Shown here: positions 23,783 through 32,797 of the stretch, piece after piece | Position numbering within the stretch: position 1 is the stretch's first letter | Layout: each line of letters begins with the position of its first letter | NCBI RefSeq assembly: GCF_029844725.1 | Contig: NZ_JAOCKJ010000004.1 | Span: 400,274-464,273, forward strand | DNA: 64,000 nucleotides | Direction of reading: 5' to 3' | Source: Pantoea sp. GD03673 | GTDB taxonomy: Bacteria; Pseudomonadota; Gammaproteobacteria; Enterobacterales; Enterobacteriaceae | Made by a program: the position numbers and the translations under genes | Notes under the pieces: generated by a model | Told to the model about the DNA's origin: nothing | Database searches by the model: none | What the model saw: only the letters and a program-made list of their open reading frames with translations

Positions 23783-25240
23783 GTGTCTGAATTGTCTCAA
23801 CTCTCTCCACAGCCACTGTGGGATATTTTCGCTAAGATCTGCTCTATTCCCCATCCCTCTTTTCACGAAGAAGCGCTGGCGAACTACATCACCGGCTGGG
23901 CTAAAGAGCAGGGCTTCTGGTGTGAGCGCGATCAGGTCGGCAACATCCTGATTCGTAAGCCCGCTACCGCAGGCATGGAAAACCGTACGCCGGTTGCGCT
24001 GCAGGCGCATCTGGATATGGTGCCGCAGAAAAATAACGACACCGTTCATGACTTCACCAAAGATCCGATTCAGCCCTGGATTGACGGCGAGTGGGTGAAG
24101 GCGCGTGGCACGACACTGGGTGCGGACAACGGCATTGGTATGGCGTCTGCGCTGGCGGTGCTGGCTGACAACAGCCTGACGCATGGCCCGCTGGAAGTGC
24201 TGCTGACCATGACTGAAGAGACGGGCATGGATGGCGCTTTCGGTCTGCAACCCAACTGGCTGCAGGCTGAAATCCTGATCAACACCGACTCTGAAGAGGA
24301 AGGTGAGATCTACATGGGTTGTGCAGGCGGTATCGACTTCGTCTCTACCCTGCCGCTGACCCGTGAAGCTGTGCCTGCTGAGTTCCAGACCCTGAAGCTG
24401 ACGCTGAAAGGGCTGCGTGGCGGTCACTCCGGTGCCGATATTCACATGGGTCTTGGCAACGCCAACAAACTGCTGGCACGCTTCCTGGCGGCACACGCGG
24501 CTGAACTGGATCTGCGTCTGCTGGCGTTCACCGGCGGTACGCTGCGTAATGCGATCCCGCGTGAAGCCTTTGCTACCGTAGCGGTCGAAAGCCACAAAGC
24601 GGATGCGCTGAAATCCGCCGCGGCAAACTTCCTGAGCGCGATTAAAAACGAGCACGGCGTTAAAGAGCCAAACATCGCACTGGTTACCGAGCCGCTGGCG
24701 CATCAGGGTGATGCCCTGAGCACTGACAGCCGCGATCGCTTCCTGAATCTGCTGAACAGCACGCCAAACGGCGTTATCCGCAATTCAGACGTCGCGAAAG
24801 GCGTGGTCGAAACCTCACTGAATATCGGTGTGGTTACGATGGAAGATGACCACGCAGAGATCAACTGTCTGATCCGTTCACTGATCGACACCGGCCGCGA
24901 TTATGTGGTGCAGATGCTGACCTCGCTGGGCCAGCTGGCTGGTGCTCAGACCAAAGCGAAAGGCGGCTACCCAGGCTGGCAGCCGGATGCGGACTCCGCC
25001 ATCATGGCGCTGACCCGTCAGACCTATGTCGCGCTGTTTGACAAGACGCCGAACATTCAGGTGATTCACGCCGGTCTGGAGTGTGGTCTGTTCAAAAAGC
25101 CTTACCCGGACATGGATATGGTGTCGATTGGGCCGACCATCACCGGGCCGCACTCGCCGGATGAGCAGGTTCACATCGAAAGCGTTGGCCTTTACTGGAA
25201 ACTGCTGACCACCCTGCTGAATGTGGTGCCAGAAAAGTAA
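23783..25240 (+). CDS. pepD: Aminoacyl-histidine dipeptidase (peptidase D)
   Basis: 485 residues, exactly the E. coli length. M20-family zinc dipeptidase for carnosine-like and other dipeptides in the cytoplasm. Metal and catalytic motifs: QAHLDMV, GADNGIG, TEETGMDGAFGL (general base Glu) and DSEEEGEI; the late ligand is in the GPHSPDEQVHI region. Divergent from gpt as in E. coli. Confidence 0.97.
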   Translation: MSELSQLSPQPLWDIFAKICSIPHPSFHEEALANYITGWAKEQGFWCERDQVGNILIRKPATAGMENRTPVALQAHLDMVPQKNNDTVHDFTKDPIQPWIDGEWVKARGTTLGADNGIGMASALAVLADNSLTHGPLEVLLTMTEETGMDGAFGLQPNWLQAEILINTDSEEEGEIYMGCAGGIDFVSTLPLTREAVPAEFQTLKLTLKGLRGGHSGADIHMGLGNANKLLARFLAAHAAELDLRLLAFTGGTLRNAIPREAFATVAVESHKADALKSAAANFLSAIKNEHGVKEPNIALVTEPLAHQGDALSTDSRDRFLNLLNSTPNGVIRNSDVAKGVVETSLNIGVVTMEDDHAEINCLIRSLIDTGRDYVVQMLTSLGQLAGAQTKAKGGYPGWQPDADSAIMALTRQTYVALFDKTPNIQVIHAGLECGLFKKPYPDMDMVSIGPTITGPHSPDEQVHIESVGLYWKLLTTLLNVVPEK

Positions 25241-25260
25241 TTCTGTCGCCAAAAAAAGAA

Positions 25261-25283
25261 CCAGGCTCCGGCCTGGTTTTTTT
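25261..25283 (+). terminator. pepD terminator
   Basis: CCAGGC-TCCG-GCCTGG followed by seven T. Confidence 0.92.
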
Positions 25284-25379
25284 ATGCCTGTGACTTTTCA
25301 CCAGCATAATTCGCTGCCTTTTCCGCGCTTTCCGCTGCTATTCCGCCACGTTCCCGCGCTTCGCTGGTTATAGCCGCCA

Positions 25380-25403
25380 TTATGTCCAGATGTCTGGATG
25401 GCT
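25380..25403 (+). promoter_or_regulatory. MetJ-type operator before the sugar ABC transporter
   Basis: AGATGTCT at 25388-25395 (7 of 8 with the met box AGACGTCT) is directly followed by GGATGGCT (5 of 8) and preceded by TTATGTCC (4 of 8), in perfect 8-bp register. Tandem boxes of this quality are how MetJ operators look. It lies about 100 bp before the ATPase start. Confidence 0.6.
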
Positions 25404-25499
25404 AATAAGATTTCGTGCTAGCTTATGCGCTTTCGGCTGTTGCCGCGCCTGAAGGTTCAGGAAAAAATGCGGCCAGTGATTCTTCAGGAGAGTAATGAC

Positions 25500-27005
25500 A
25501 TGCCAGGGTTAAACTGCCTTGAGATGCGTAACATCTCCATCGCTTTTGGCGGGTTTGCCGCGCTATGGTCGGTGGATTTCCGCAGTGACGGCCATTCGGT
25601 TCATGCCCTGACCGGCGCAAACGGTGCAGGCAAATCGACACTGATGGCCATCCTTTCCGGCGCGCACAGCCATTACAGCGGCGACATTCTGCTGGATGGT
25701 CAGCCGGTCTCCATCCGCACGCCGCGTGATGCTAAGCGGCTGGGTATTCATCTGGTTCAGCAGGAAGTGGATGTGGCGCTGGTGCCGCAGCTCAGCGTAG
25801 CGGAAAACATTCTGCTGGATCGGCTGGCCGAGCCCGGTCACCGCTATCGCTGGCGCGACATCCGCCATCAGGCGCGGACGCTGCTGGCACAGCTCGACGT
25901 AACACTTGACGTTAACCGGCTGGCAGAGCGCTGTACGCTGGCTGAAAAACAGCAAATTCTGCTGGCACGGGCGCTGTCACACCACTGCCGCTTCCTGATC
26001 CTGGATGAACCTACTGCCCCGCTGGATCAGCATGAAAGCGAGCGGCTGTTTACCGTGGTGCGCCGTCTGCAGGCCAGCGGTATCGGCGTTGTCTTTATCT
26101 CTCACCGCATCCATGAACTGAAAGCCATCTGCGACCAGCTGACGGTGCTGCGTGATGGCCGTCTGATTGAAACCGGCCCGATGGCGGCGCTGAGCGGCGA
26201 GCAGATCGTGGAGAAAATGCTGGGCCATCAGCTCACCGATATTTTTCCGGCCCGCCGTGCGCAGCAGGCACAGCCGCTGCTGCTGGCGGTGGAAGACCTT
26301 CACGATGAACAGCTGCTGCAGGCTATCTCACTGCGGCTGCACAAAGGGGAAATTCTGGGCATCGCAGGCCTGGCCGGTGCGGGCAAAACCGAACTGTGCA
26401 AGGCGCTGTTTGGTGCCAGCAAAAGCCGCGTCAGTCGCGGTGAACTGCACGGTCAGCCGTGGCAGCCCCGCTCCCCGCACGACTCCGTCAGCCGCCGCAT
26501 GGCGCTGGTGCCGGAGGAGCGGCGTAAAGAGGGGATCTTTATTGATGAGTCGGTCGCGATGAACCTGAGCGTTAGCGCGGACGACAGCTTTTCGCGCTGG
26601 AGCCTGTTCGGGCATCGTCAGGCGTGGCGCTGGGCGGAGCAGGTCATCCGGCAGCTGCAGGTGCGCACCACCGGTCCGGCACAACTGCTGCGCCGTCTCT
26701 CTGGCGGCAACCAGCAGAAGGTGGCGATTGGCAAATGGCTGCGCAATAACGCTGACGTGCTGATTTTCGATGAGCCGACCAAAGGCGTCGACATTAAAGC
26801 TAAAACCGAGCTGTTTACGCTCATCGACACCCTGGCGCGCGAGGGGAAAGGCATTATCTACGCGTCAGGTGAATTTTCTGAACTGGTCGGCTTGTGCGAC
26901 CGGATTTGCGTGCTCTGGGATGGACGCATTGTGGCCGAGCTGGCTGCACGCGACGTCACCGAAGAGACGCTTTTGCTCTATTCCACCGGAGGAACCCCTG
27001 CGTGA
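25500..27005 (+). CDS. ABC sugar transporter ATPase, ribose (RbsA) type; possible methylthioribose importer
   Basis: 501 residues from the ATG at 25500, behind CAGGAG. Two fused ATPase domains: LTGANGAGKSTL and a weak signature in the first half, IAGLAGAGKTEL and LSGGNQQKVAIGKWL in the second, as in RbsA/MglA-type importers of ribose-like sugars. It forms an operon with the permease (4-bp GTGA overlap) and binding protein. The MetJ-like operator in front, and mtnK 9 kb downstream, suggest that the sugar is 5-methylthioribose; this is inference, ribose or another pentose is the alternative. Confidence 0.88.
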   Translation: MPGLNCLEMRNISIAFGGFAALWSVDFRSDGHSVHALTGANGAGKSTLMAILSGAHSHYSGDILLDGQPVSIRTPRDAKRLGIHLVQQEVDVALVPQLSVAENILLDRLAEPGHRYRWRDIRHQARTLLAQLDVTLDVNRLAERCTLAEKQQILLARALSHHCRFLILDEPTAPLDQHESERLFTVVRRLQASGIGVVFISHRIHELKAICDQLTVLRDGRLIETGPMAALSGEQIVEKMLGHQLTDIFPARRAQQAQPLLLAVEDLHDEQLLQAISLRLHKGEILGIAGLAGAGKTELCKALFGASKSRVSRGELHGQPWQPRSPHDSVSRRMALVPEERRKEGIFIDESVAMNLSVSADDSFSRWSLFGHRQAWRWAEQVIRQLQVRTTGPAQLLRRLSGGNQQKVAIGKWLRNNADVLIFDEPTKGVDIKAKTELFTLIDTLAREGKGIIYASGEFSELVGLCDRICVLWDGRIVAELAARDVTEETLLLYSTGGTPA

Positions 27006-28003
27006 GCAGTAAAGAAACCCGCCTGAATCTGACCCCCTCGCCGTGGCGTCACCAGTTGTTCGACTTTCTCTATAAATGGGGCATGTTGCTCACGGTGGTC
27101 CTCCTGATCGCTGCCTTTGGTCTTGCCTCCGACAGCTTTCTTGAGCCTGGCAACATCATCAATATTCTGCGTTCGATTGCCATTGTCACGGTGATCGCGA
27201 TCGGCGTGTCGATCTCCCTGACCGTGGGTGGCTTTGATCTGTCGGTCGGCTCGACCGCCTCGCTGGCCAATGCGCTGGTGATTTCGCTGTTTGTCTGGTA
27301 CGGCTTCGGCACCACCACCGCGATCCTGATCACCCTGGCGCTCTGCACCCTGGTCGGGCTGTTCAATGCCTTCCTGATTGTCATCCTGCGCATCCCCGAC
27401 ATGCTGGCGACGCTGGCGACGCTGTTCGTGATTCAGGGTGTGGCGATGACCTACAGCTTTGGCGGGTCGATCACCGAGAACATGGTGCTGCCGAGCGGGG
27501 ACATGGCGGAAGGCACCATCCCGGCTGCGTTTGGCCTGCTCGGTCAGGTGCCGACCATCGTCATTATTATGCTGGTGGTCACCGTCGCCGCGCAGCTGGC
27601 GCTGTCGCTGACTAAACATGGTCGCCGGATGTATGCGCTGGGCGGTAATCCTGAAGCGGCGCGTCTCTCCGGCATCCGTACGACACGCTATCGCGTGCTG
27701 GCGTATGTGATTGCCTCCCTGCTCGCCGGTCTGGGGGGCATCCTGCTCGCCTCGCGTATTGGGTCATCGCAGGTTAACGCCGGAAGCGGTTACCTGATGG
27801 ACGCAGTCGCGGCAGCGTGGATTGGCTTCTCACTGGCAGGCTCCGGCAAGCCAAATGCGCTGGGCACGCTGGTCGGCGCGGTGATCCTGGGCGTGCTGCA
27901 AAACGGCCTGGTGATGCTCTCTGTTCCCTACTACGCCATGGACATTATTAAAGGGCTGGTGCTGGCATTAGCACTGGCGATCACCTATATCCAGCGCCGC
28001 TGA
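27002..28003 (+). CDS. ABC sugar transporter permease, RbsC type
   Basis: 333 residues from a GTG at 27002 that overlaps the ATPase stop (GTGA). About eight to ten membrane helices; the family signature GGFDLSVGSTASLANAL, preceded by ISLTV, and the EAA-like loop GGNPEAARLSGI are both clear. It forms the membrane channel of the importer with the ATPase and the periplasmic protein at 28029. Confidence 0.9.
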   Translation: MSSKETRLNLTPSPWRHQLFDFLYKWGMLLTVVLLIAAFGLASDSFLEPGNIINILRSIAIVTVIAIGVSISLTVGGFDLSVGSTASLANALVISLFVWYGFGTTTAILITLALCTLVGLFNAFLIVILRIPDMLATLATLFVIQGVAMTYSFGGSITENMVLPSGDMAEGTIPAAFGLLGQVPTIVIIMLVVTVAAQLALSLTKHGRRMYALGGNPEAARLSGIRTTRYRVLAYVIASLLAGLGGILLASRIGSSQVNAGSGYLMDAVAAAWIGFSLAGSGKPNALGTLVGAVILGVLQNGLVMLSVPYYAMDIIKGLVLALALAITYIQRR

Positions 28004-28028
28004 GGCGCGTTTACCGGAGTTGATAACA

Positions 28029-29096
28029 ATGCAAAAAATAACACTCTCGCTGCTGGCTCTGAGCCTGCTGAACGCCAGCGCCGCCTTCGCGGAGACCGTC
28101 ACCCCGGTGCCTGCTTCTATTGCCAGCCATGATGGCCCGATCCGTATTGCGGTGATCCGCAATCTCGGCTCCGATGACAACACCACCCAGTTCGTCGCCG
28201 GTGCCATTCAGCAGGGTCGCCAGCTGGGCTTCAAAGTCAGCACCTTTCTGAGCAACGGCGATGACGCACGCTTCCAGGATTTCGTGAATCAGGCGATCAG
28301 CCAGAAATATGACGGCATTGTGCTGTCACACGGTAAAGCGCCTTATGCCAGCGGACTGGTGAAGCGGATTGCCGATGCGGGCATCAAACTGTCAGTGTTT
28401 GATACGCCGGTGGATAGCCCGATTCCGGGCGTGACCGTCACCGCGCAGGATGACGCTTCACTGGCGCAGCTATCGCTGGGCCAGCTCATCCATGATTTCA
28501 ACGGCAAGGCGAACATCGTCAAGCTGTGGGTCGCGGGTTTCCCGCCAATGGAGCGCCGTCAGGTGGTGTATGAAAAACTGCTGAAAGAGAATCCGGGCAT
28601 TCATCAGCTGGAGTCAATCGGGGCGGTTTCAACGGACGTTCAGGGCGACACCGCCAACAAAATTGGCGCGATTCTGGCGAAATACCCGAAAGGCAAAATC
28701 GACGCAATCTGGGGTGCCTGGGATGCCTTCAGCCAGGGCGCTTACAAAGCGCTGCAGGAAAATGGCCGCACTGAGATAAAGCTCTACAGCATTGATGTTT
28801 CGAATCAGGATTTGCAGCTGATGCGCGAGAAAAACAGCCCGTGGGTGCAGACGGTGGCGGTCGATCCTAAAACCATCGGCGCGGTCAATATGCGTCTGGT
28901 GGCGAAAAAGATTGCCGGTGAAGAGACGCCAGCAACCTACCAGTTTGCAGCGGCGTCAATCTCTCAGCAGCAGCTGAACAGTCAGGCTGGCGCGGTAAAC
29001 GTCGCGTCGCTGAACACGATCATTCCAGGCTGGGGCGGCAATCAGGATTTCGTCGCGCCGTGGTTTGCTACTCTGGCGGCCAAATATAAGAAGTAA
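28029..29096 (+). CDS. Periplasmic sugar-binding protein of the ABC transporter
   Basis: 355 residues from the ATG at 28029 (an upstream in-frame TTG at 28020 is less likely). Signal peptide 1-22 (LNASAAFAE). Two-lobed type I periplasmic binding fold: IRIAVIRNLGSDDN, YDGIVLSHG, IWGAWDAFSQGAYKAL. It supplies substrate specificity to the importer. Divergent enough from RbsB that ribose is not assured; see the MetJ operator. Confidence 0.88.
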   Translation: MQKITLSLLALSLLNASAAFAETVTPVPASIASHDGPIRIAVIRNLGSDDNTTQFVAGAIQQGRQLGFKVSTFLSNGDDARFQDFVNQAISQKYDGIVLSHGKAPYASGLVKRIADAGIKLSVFDTPVDSPIPGVTVTAQDDASLAQLSLGQLIHDFNGKANIVKLWVAGFPPMERRQVVYEKLLKENPGIHQLESIGAVSTDVQGDTANKIGAILAKYPKGKIDAIWGAWDAFSQGAYKALQENGRTEIKLYSIDVSNQDLQLMREKNSPWVQTVAVDPKTIGAVNMRLVAKKIAGEETPATYQFAAASISQQQLNSQAGAVNVASLNTIIPGWGGNQDFVAPWFATLAAKYKK

Positions 29097-29102
29097 TGCG
29101 CT

Positions 29103-29130
29103 GTCAGCCTCGCCGTGGGGTGAGGCTGAC
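29103..29130. terminator. Bidirectional terminator between the binding protein and dinB
   Basis: GTCAGCCTC and GAGGCTGAC pair around a ten-base loop between the convergent genes. Confidence 0.75.
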
Positions 29131-29132
29131 AA

Positions 29133-30188
29133 TTACAGACCCAGCAGCAGCTGACGCTCAAGCTGGGGATCCACCATGGTGACATGCAGTCCTACCAGCC
29201 GCACGCCCCGCCCGGCTCGACGCTCATCCCAGGTTTTACGGGCGATGGCGATCATGTCCTCTTTATTCAGCACCGGCCAGATATGCTCCTGGGTCGTCTG
29301 CTGAAAATCGCTGAACTTCAGTTTGACGCCCTGCCGTGCGACCTGCCTGTCAGGGCGGATCTGCGTCAGCCGTCGCTCCAGTTCCGCATAGAGAAAATCG
29401 ATAATCTCCAGGCAGGCATCCCAGTCGCTGATGTCCTCCGCCAGCGTACGCTCCACCCCCAGCGATTTACGCTCGCGCTCAACGATGACGTCACGATCAT
29501 CAATGCCATTGCTGCGCTCCCACAGCACCCGGCCAAACTTACCAAAGCGTTTCAGCAGCAGCGCTAAGTCTGCCTTCTGCACATCCCCGCAGGTGACCAG
29601 CCCCATCTCTTCCAGTTTTTTGGCTGAGACCTTACCGACACCGGGAATCTTCGCCAGCGGCAGCGTCAGCAGAAAGCCGGCCATCTCCGGCGGCGTGATC
29701 ACATACTGCCCGTCCGGCTTGTTCAGGTCCGAGGCGATCTTCGCCAGGAATTTGATCGGGGCGATGCCCGCCGAAGCGGTCAGTCCGGTTTCGCGGTAGA
29801 TGGTAGCGCGTATTTCCTTCGCCATCAGCGTGGCAGAGCCGTGACAGTGCGGACTGTCGGTGACATCCAGATAGGCTTCATCAAGGGAGAGCGGTTCAAT
29901 CAGCGGGGTGTAGCGGGTAAAGATGTTGCGGATCTGCGCGGAGGCTTCTTTGTAGGCGTCGAACCGGCCCGGCAGCAGACGCAGATGCGGGCATAACTTC
30001 AGGGCCATACCGGTTGGCATGGCGCTGCGCACGCCAAATTTACGGGCCGGGTAGTTAGCCGTGCTGATCACCCCGCGGCGTTCGCGGCTGCCACCAATGG
30101 CGATCGGGATATCGCGCAGCTGGGGATTATCACGCATCTCCACCGCGGCATAGAAGCAGTCCATATCGACATGAATGATTTTACGCAT
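29133..30188 (-). CDS. dinB: DNA polymerase IV
   Basis: 351 residues as in E. coli, from the ATG at 30188 ([19 protein letters not shown]). Y-family translesion polymerase: catalytic acidic residues in HVDMDCFYA and [10 protein letters not shown], helix-hairpin-helix [16 protein letters not shown], little-finger domain, and the C-terminal beta-clamp binding motif QLLLGL. SOS-induced: a LexA box is 14 bp upstream. Solitary. Confidence 0.97.
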   Translation of the reverse strand: MRKIIHVDMDCFYAAVEMRDNPQLRDIPIAIGGSRERRGVISTANYPARKFGVRSAMPTGMALKLCPHLRLLPGRFDAYKEASAQIRNIFTRYTPLIEPLSLDEAYLDVTDSPHCHGSATLMAKEIRATIYRETGLTASAGIAPIKFLAKIASDLNKPDGQYVITPPEMAGFLLTLPLAKIPGVGKVSAKKLEEMGLVTCGDVQKADLALLLKRFGKFGRVLWERSNGIDDRDVIVERERKSLGVERTLAEDISDWDACLEIIDFLYAELERRLTQIRPDRQVARQGVKLKFSDFQQTTQEHIWPVLNKEDMIAIARKTWDERRAGRGVRLVGLHVTMVDPQLERQLLLGL

Positions 30189-30201
30189 ACCCCCTCCGGC
30201 A

Positions 30202-30217
30202 CTGGATAAGTATACAG
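30202..30217 (-). promoter_or_regulatory. LexA box of dinB
   Basis: CTGGATAAGTATACAG: CTG-N10-CAG with an alternating AT core, directly upstream of the dinB start. Confidence 0.85.
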
Positions 30218-30432
30218 TTGTCAGGGGTAACTGCAATATTTGTCGCGCCGACGATTAAAGTTTACAAATTTCTCGCCGAATATCTTTCAGTAAATCGCGA
30301 ATCTGACCGTCGGCGTCTTGCTAAAAAAACAGACAATGTTTAATGTTGCGCTGCGGTAGCGGACAGTTCCGATAATGCAAACAAAGACGCACAATTTGCG
30401 TCATGTTCTCTTCACCTCAAGGTATACACAGC

Positions 30433-31176
30433 ATGGGCAAAATCGCACTCCTGTTTGCGATGATTTTACTGCCAGCTCTCAGCATGGCAATGACTCCCGA
30501 ACCCGTCTCAGCGGCACCGGTCAGCAAAGAATTAAAGAAGCAGTTACTCGGCACCCCGGTCTATATCCAGATCTTCAAGGAAGAACGCACGCTCGAACTC
30601 TACGGCAAAATCGGTAACGAATTCCGCCTGCTGGATACCTATCGCATCTGTAACTTTTCTGGTGGCCTTGGCCCGAAACGGCGTGAAGGCGATTTCAAAA
30701 GCCCGGAAGGTTTTTACAACGTGAAGCTGAATCAGCTGAAGCCGGATAGCCGTTTTTATCGTGCGATCAACATTGGCTTCCCGAATCAGTACGATCGTAA
30801 TCAGGGCTACAGCGGCAACTACCTGATGATTCATGGCGACTGCAAGTCGATTGGCTGTTATGCCATGACCAACGCCTACATGGATGAGATTTTTACCTAC
30901 GTGAATGCCGCGCTGCGAAACGGCCAGCAGGATGTCAGCATCAGCATCTATCCGTTCCGCATGACCGACAGCAACATGCAGCGTCACCGCTACTCCACCT
31001 ATGCCAGTTTCTGGCAGCAGCTGCAGCCGGGATACGCTTATTTTGCGAAATATCACCAGCCGCCGATGGTCAATGTTGCCAGCGGGAAATATGTAATGAA
31101 CAGCAGCCCGGCACCGGTTTTAGCCAGTCCCGAAGCCGCTTCACGTTCATTCCTGGCGCTCTCCAAGGCAGAATAA
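30433..31176 (+). CDS. dpaA: L,D-transpeptidase-family protein DpaA (YafK)
   Basis: 247 residues from the ATG at 30433 (E. coli YafK has 246). Signal peptide about 1-17. A YkuD catalytic domain with the motif MIHGDCKSIGCYAMT (His, Ser-Ile-Gly-Cys nucleophile). E. coli DpaA/YafK is an amidase-like enzyme that detaches Braun lipoprotein from peptidoglycan. Its 3' end overlaps convergent yafJ by 30 bp, an E. coli-like arrangement. Confidence 0.93.
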   Translation: MGKIALLFAMILLPALSMAMTPEPVSAAPVSKELKKQLLGTPVYIQIFKEERTLELYGKIGNEFRLLDTYRICNFSGGLGPKRREGDFKSPEGFYNVKLNQLKPDSRFYRAINIGFPNQYDRNQGYSGNYLMIHGDCKSIGCYAMTNAYMDEIFTYVNAALRNGQQDVSISIYPFRMTDSNMQRHRYSTYASFWQQLQPGYAYFAKYHQPPMVNVASGKYVMNSSPAPVLASPEAASRSFLALSKAE

Positions 31177-31914
31177 CGCCCATTCACCTGGCGCAATCCG
31201 CTGCCAGGTTTCATTGGCCGTCAGTGGCTGCGTCGCAATCACCGTCACCACGTCATGCGGCGTGGTGTGCTGCTGAAAATCAACCTCCACATCCTGATCC
31301 AGTAACTGCGCCCGGCCAAACGGTGCGCGGCGGGTGATCCAGAACAGGTTGGTGGAGCAGAAGGCCATCAGATAACGGCCGTCTGACAGCAGCATATTAA
31401 ACACGCCCTTCTGCCGTAACGCACCGGCCAGCTCACCGATAAAACGAAACACAGCAGGCCAGTTGCCCGGCGTGCGCGGATAGCGCGTCGCCAGCTGATG
31501 CAGGATCCAGCAGAACGCCTTTTCACTGTCCGTTTCGCCCACAGGCCGGAATGTGCCGGTTTCCAGCTGACGATAGCCCCTGAGCTGCCCGTTGTGCGCA
31601 TAGGTCCAGTTTCGGCCCCACAGCTCGCGGGTAAACGGGTGGGTGTTTTCCAGCGACACCTGACCGCGATTCGCCTGGCGAATATGCGCCACCACCGAAT
31701 GCGATTTGATCGGGTACTCCTGAACCAGACGCGCAATCGGCGAGTTAAAGCTCGGCAGCGGATCTTTAAACGTACGACAACCTTTATCTTCGTAAAAGGT
31801 AATGCCCCAGCCATCTTTGTGAGGCCCGGTTCCACCGCCACGCTGAACCAGTCCGGTAAAACTGAAACAGATATCCGTGGGAACATTGGCGCTCATCCCG
31901 AGCAATTCGCACAT
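31147..31914 (-). CDS. yafJ: Class II glutamine amidotransferase YafJ
   Basis: 255 residues from the ATG at 31914, so that Cys2 becomes the N-terminal nucleophile after Met removal (MCELLGMSANVP). GATase2 (Ntn) fold with AHIRQANRG and YAHNGQL motifs. No synthetase domain, so the acceptor is unknown. Follows gmhA on the same strand. Confidence 0.93.
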   Translation of the reverse strand: MCELLGMSANVPTDICFSFTGLVQRGGGTGPHKDGWGITFYEDKGCRTFKDPLPSFNSPIARLVQEYPIKSHSVVAHIRQANRGQVSLENTHPFTRELWGRNWTYAHNGQLRGYRQLETGTFRPVGETDSEKAFCWILHQLATRYPRTPGNWPAVFRFIGELAGALRQKGVFNMLLSDGRYLMAFCSTNLFWITRRAPFGRAQLLDQDVEVDFQQHTTPHDVVTVIATQPLTANETWQRIAPGEWALFCLGERQE

Positions 31915-31935
31915 AGCCACCGCCTTAAATTAAGC

Positions 31936-31958
31936 GGCCTCCCGTCCGGCAGGAGGCC
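31936..31958 (-). terminator. Hairpin between gmhA and yafJ
   Basis: GGCCTCC and GGAGGCC pair around an eight-base loop with no strong T-run; probably attenuates transcription from gmhA into yafJ. Confidence 0.5.
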
Positions 31959-31965
31959 AGCACAA

Positions 31966-32544
31966 TTACTTCACCATCTCTTTTTCAATCAGCAGCATCA
32001 GGATGTGGATCACTTTAATGTGAATCTCCTGGATACGGTCAGCATAACCAAAGTGTGGCACGCGTATTTCAATATCGGCACTGCCTGCCATCTTACCGCC
32101 ATCTTTACCGGTCAGGGTGATCACTTTCATCCCCTGCGCACGGGCAGCTTCAATCGCTTTAATGATATTGGCAGAGTTACCGGACGTTGAAAGGCCCAGC
32201 AGCACGTCGCCCGGACGCCCTACCGCTTCCACATAGCGCGAAAAGACATAGTCGTAGCCAAAATCGTTACTGACGCAGGAGAGATGACTGACATCTGAGA
32301 TGGCAATCGCCGGATAGCCAGGACGATTTTCACGGTAGCGACCGGTCAGCTCTTCGGCGAAATGCATTGCATCGCAATGGGAACCGCCGTTTCCGCAGGA
32401 AAGCACCTTGCCGCCCGCCTTGAAGCTGTCGGCCAGCAGCACCGCAGCACGTTGGATCGCATGAATATTGGCGTCATCGCTGAGGAATTTAGTCAGCGTA
32501 TCAGCAGCTTCATTAAGCTCAGAGCGGATGATGTCCTGGTACAT
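31966..32544 (-). CDS. gmhA: Sedoheptulose-7-phosphate isomerase
   Basis: 192 residues, the E. coli length. SIS-fold enzyme making D-glycero-D-manno-heptose 7-phosphate, first step of ADP-heptose synthesis for the lipopolysaccharide inner core. Substrate motifs [20 protein letters not shown] and the zinc-site HIKVIHILM region are intact. Divergent from fadE as in E. coli. Confidence 0.97.
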   Translation of the reverse strand: MYQDIIRSELNEAADTLTKFLSDDANIHAIQRAAVLLADSFKAGGKVLSCGNGGSHCDAMHFAEELTGRYRENRPGYPAIAISDVSHLSCVSNDFGYDYVFSRYVEAVGRPGDVLLGLSTSGNSANIIKAIEAARAQGMKVITLTGKDGGKMAGSADIEIRVPHFGYADRIQEIHIKVIHILMLLIEKEMVK

Positions 32545-32760
32545 AGGGATGTCCTTTTTTAGGAGAGGTTAATCGCAGCAAGTTTAACGGAATGGCCGGT
32601 CAGCGCAAAGCGTCATGCCATGTCCGGCCAGGCCACGGCGGCGATTATCATTGCCACCATTGATGCAAAAATGGGCTAAAAACGGTTTTTGTGAGGCAGG
32701 TTGTAATTGCGATGTAAACAAATTGATAAATCCCTCCAACTGCTCTAAACCTCTCTACAT

Positions 32761-32777
32761 AACAGGTCAGACCTCTT
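32761..32777 (+). promoter_or_regulatory. FadR operator of fadE
   Basis: AACAGGTCAGACCTCTT matches the FadR consensus (ANCTGGTCNGACNTGTT) at most positions, 20 bp before the fadE ATG. Confidence 0.65.
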
Positions 32778-32797
32778 ACTACTTGGAGCGGTTCATT

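Noticed and set aside
23690..24703. 337-residue minus-strand frame opposite pepD
   Set aside because: Shadow of pepD: pepD matches E. coli over its whole length, while the opposite frame has His/Gln/Arg-rich non-protein-like composition.
26978..27619. 213-residue minus-strand frame opposite the ABC permease
   Set aside because: Composition dominated by Gln, Arg, Asp and Gly from reverse reading of hydrophobic codons; the plus-strand permease is certain.
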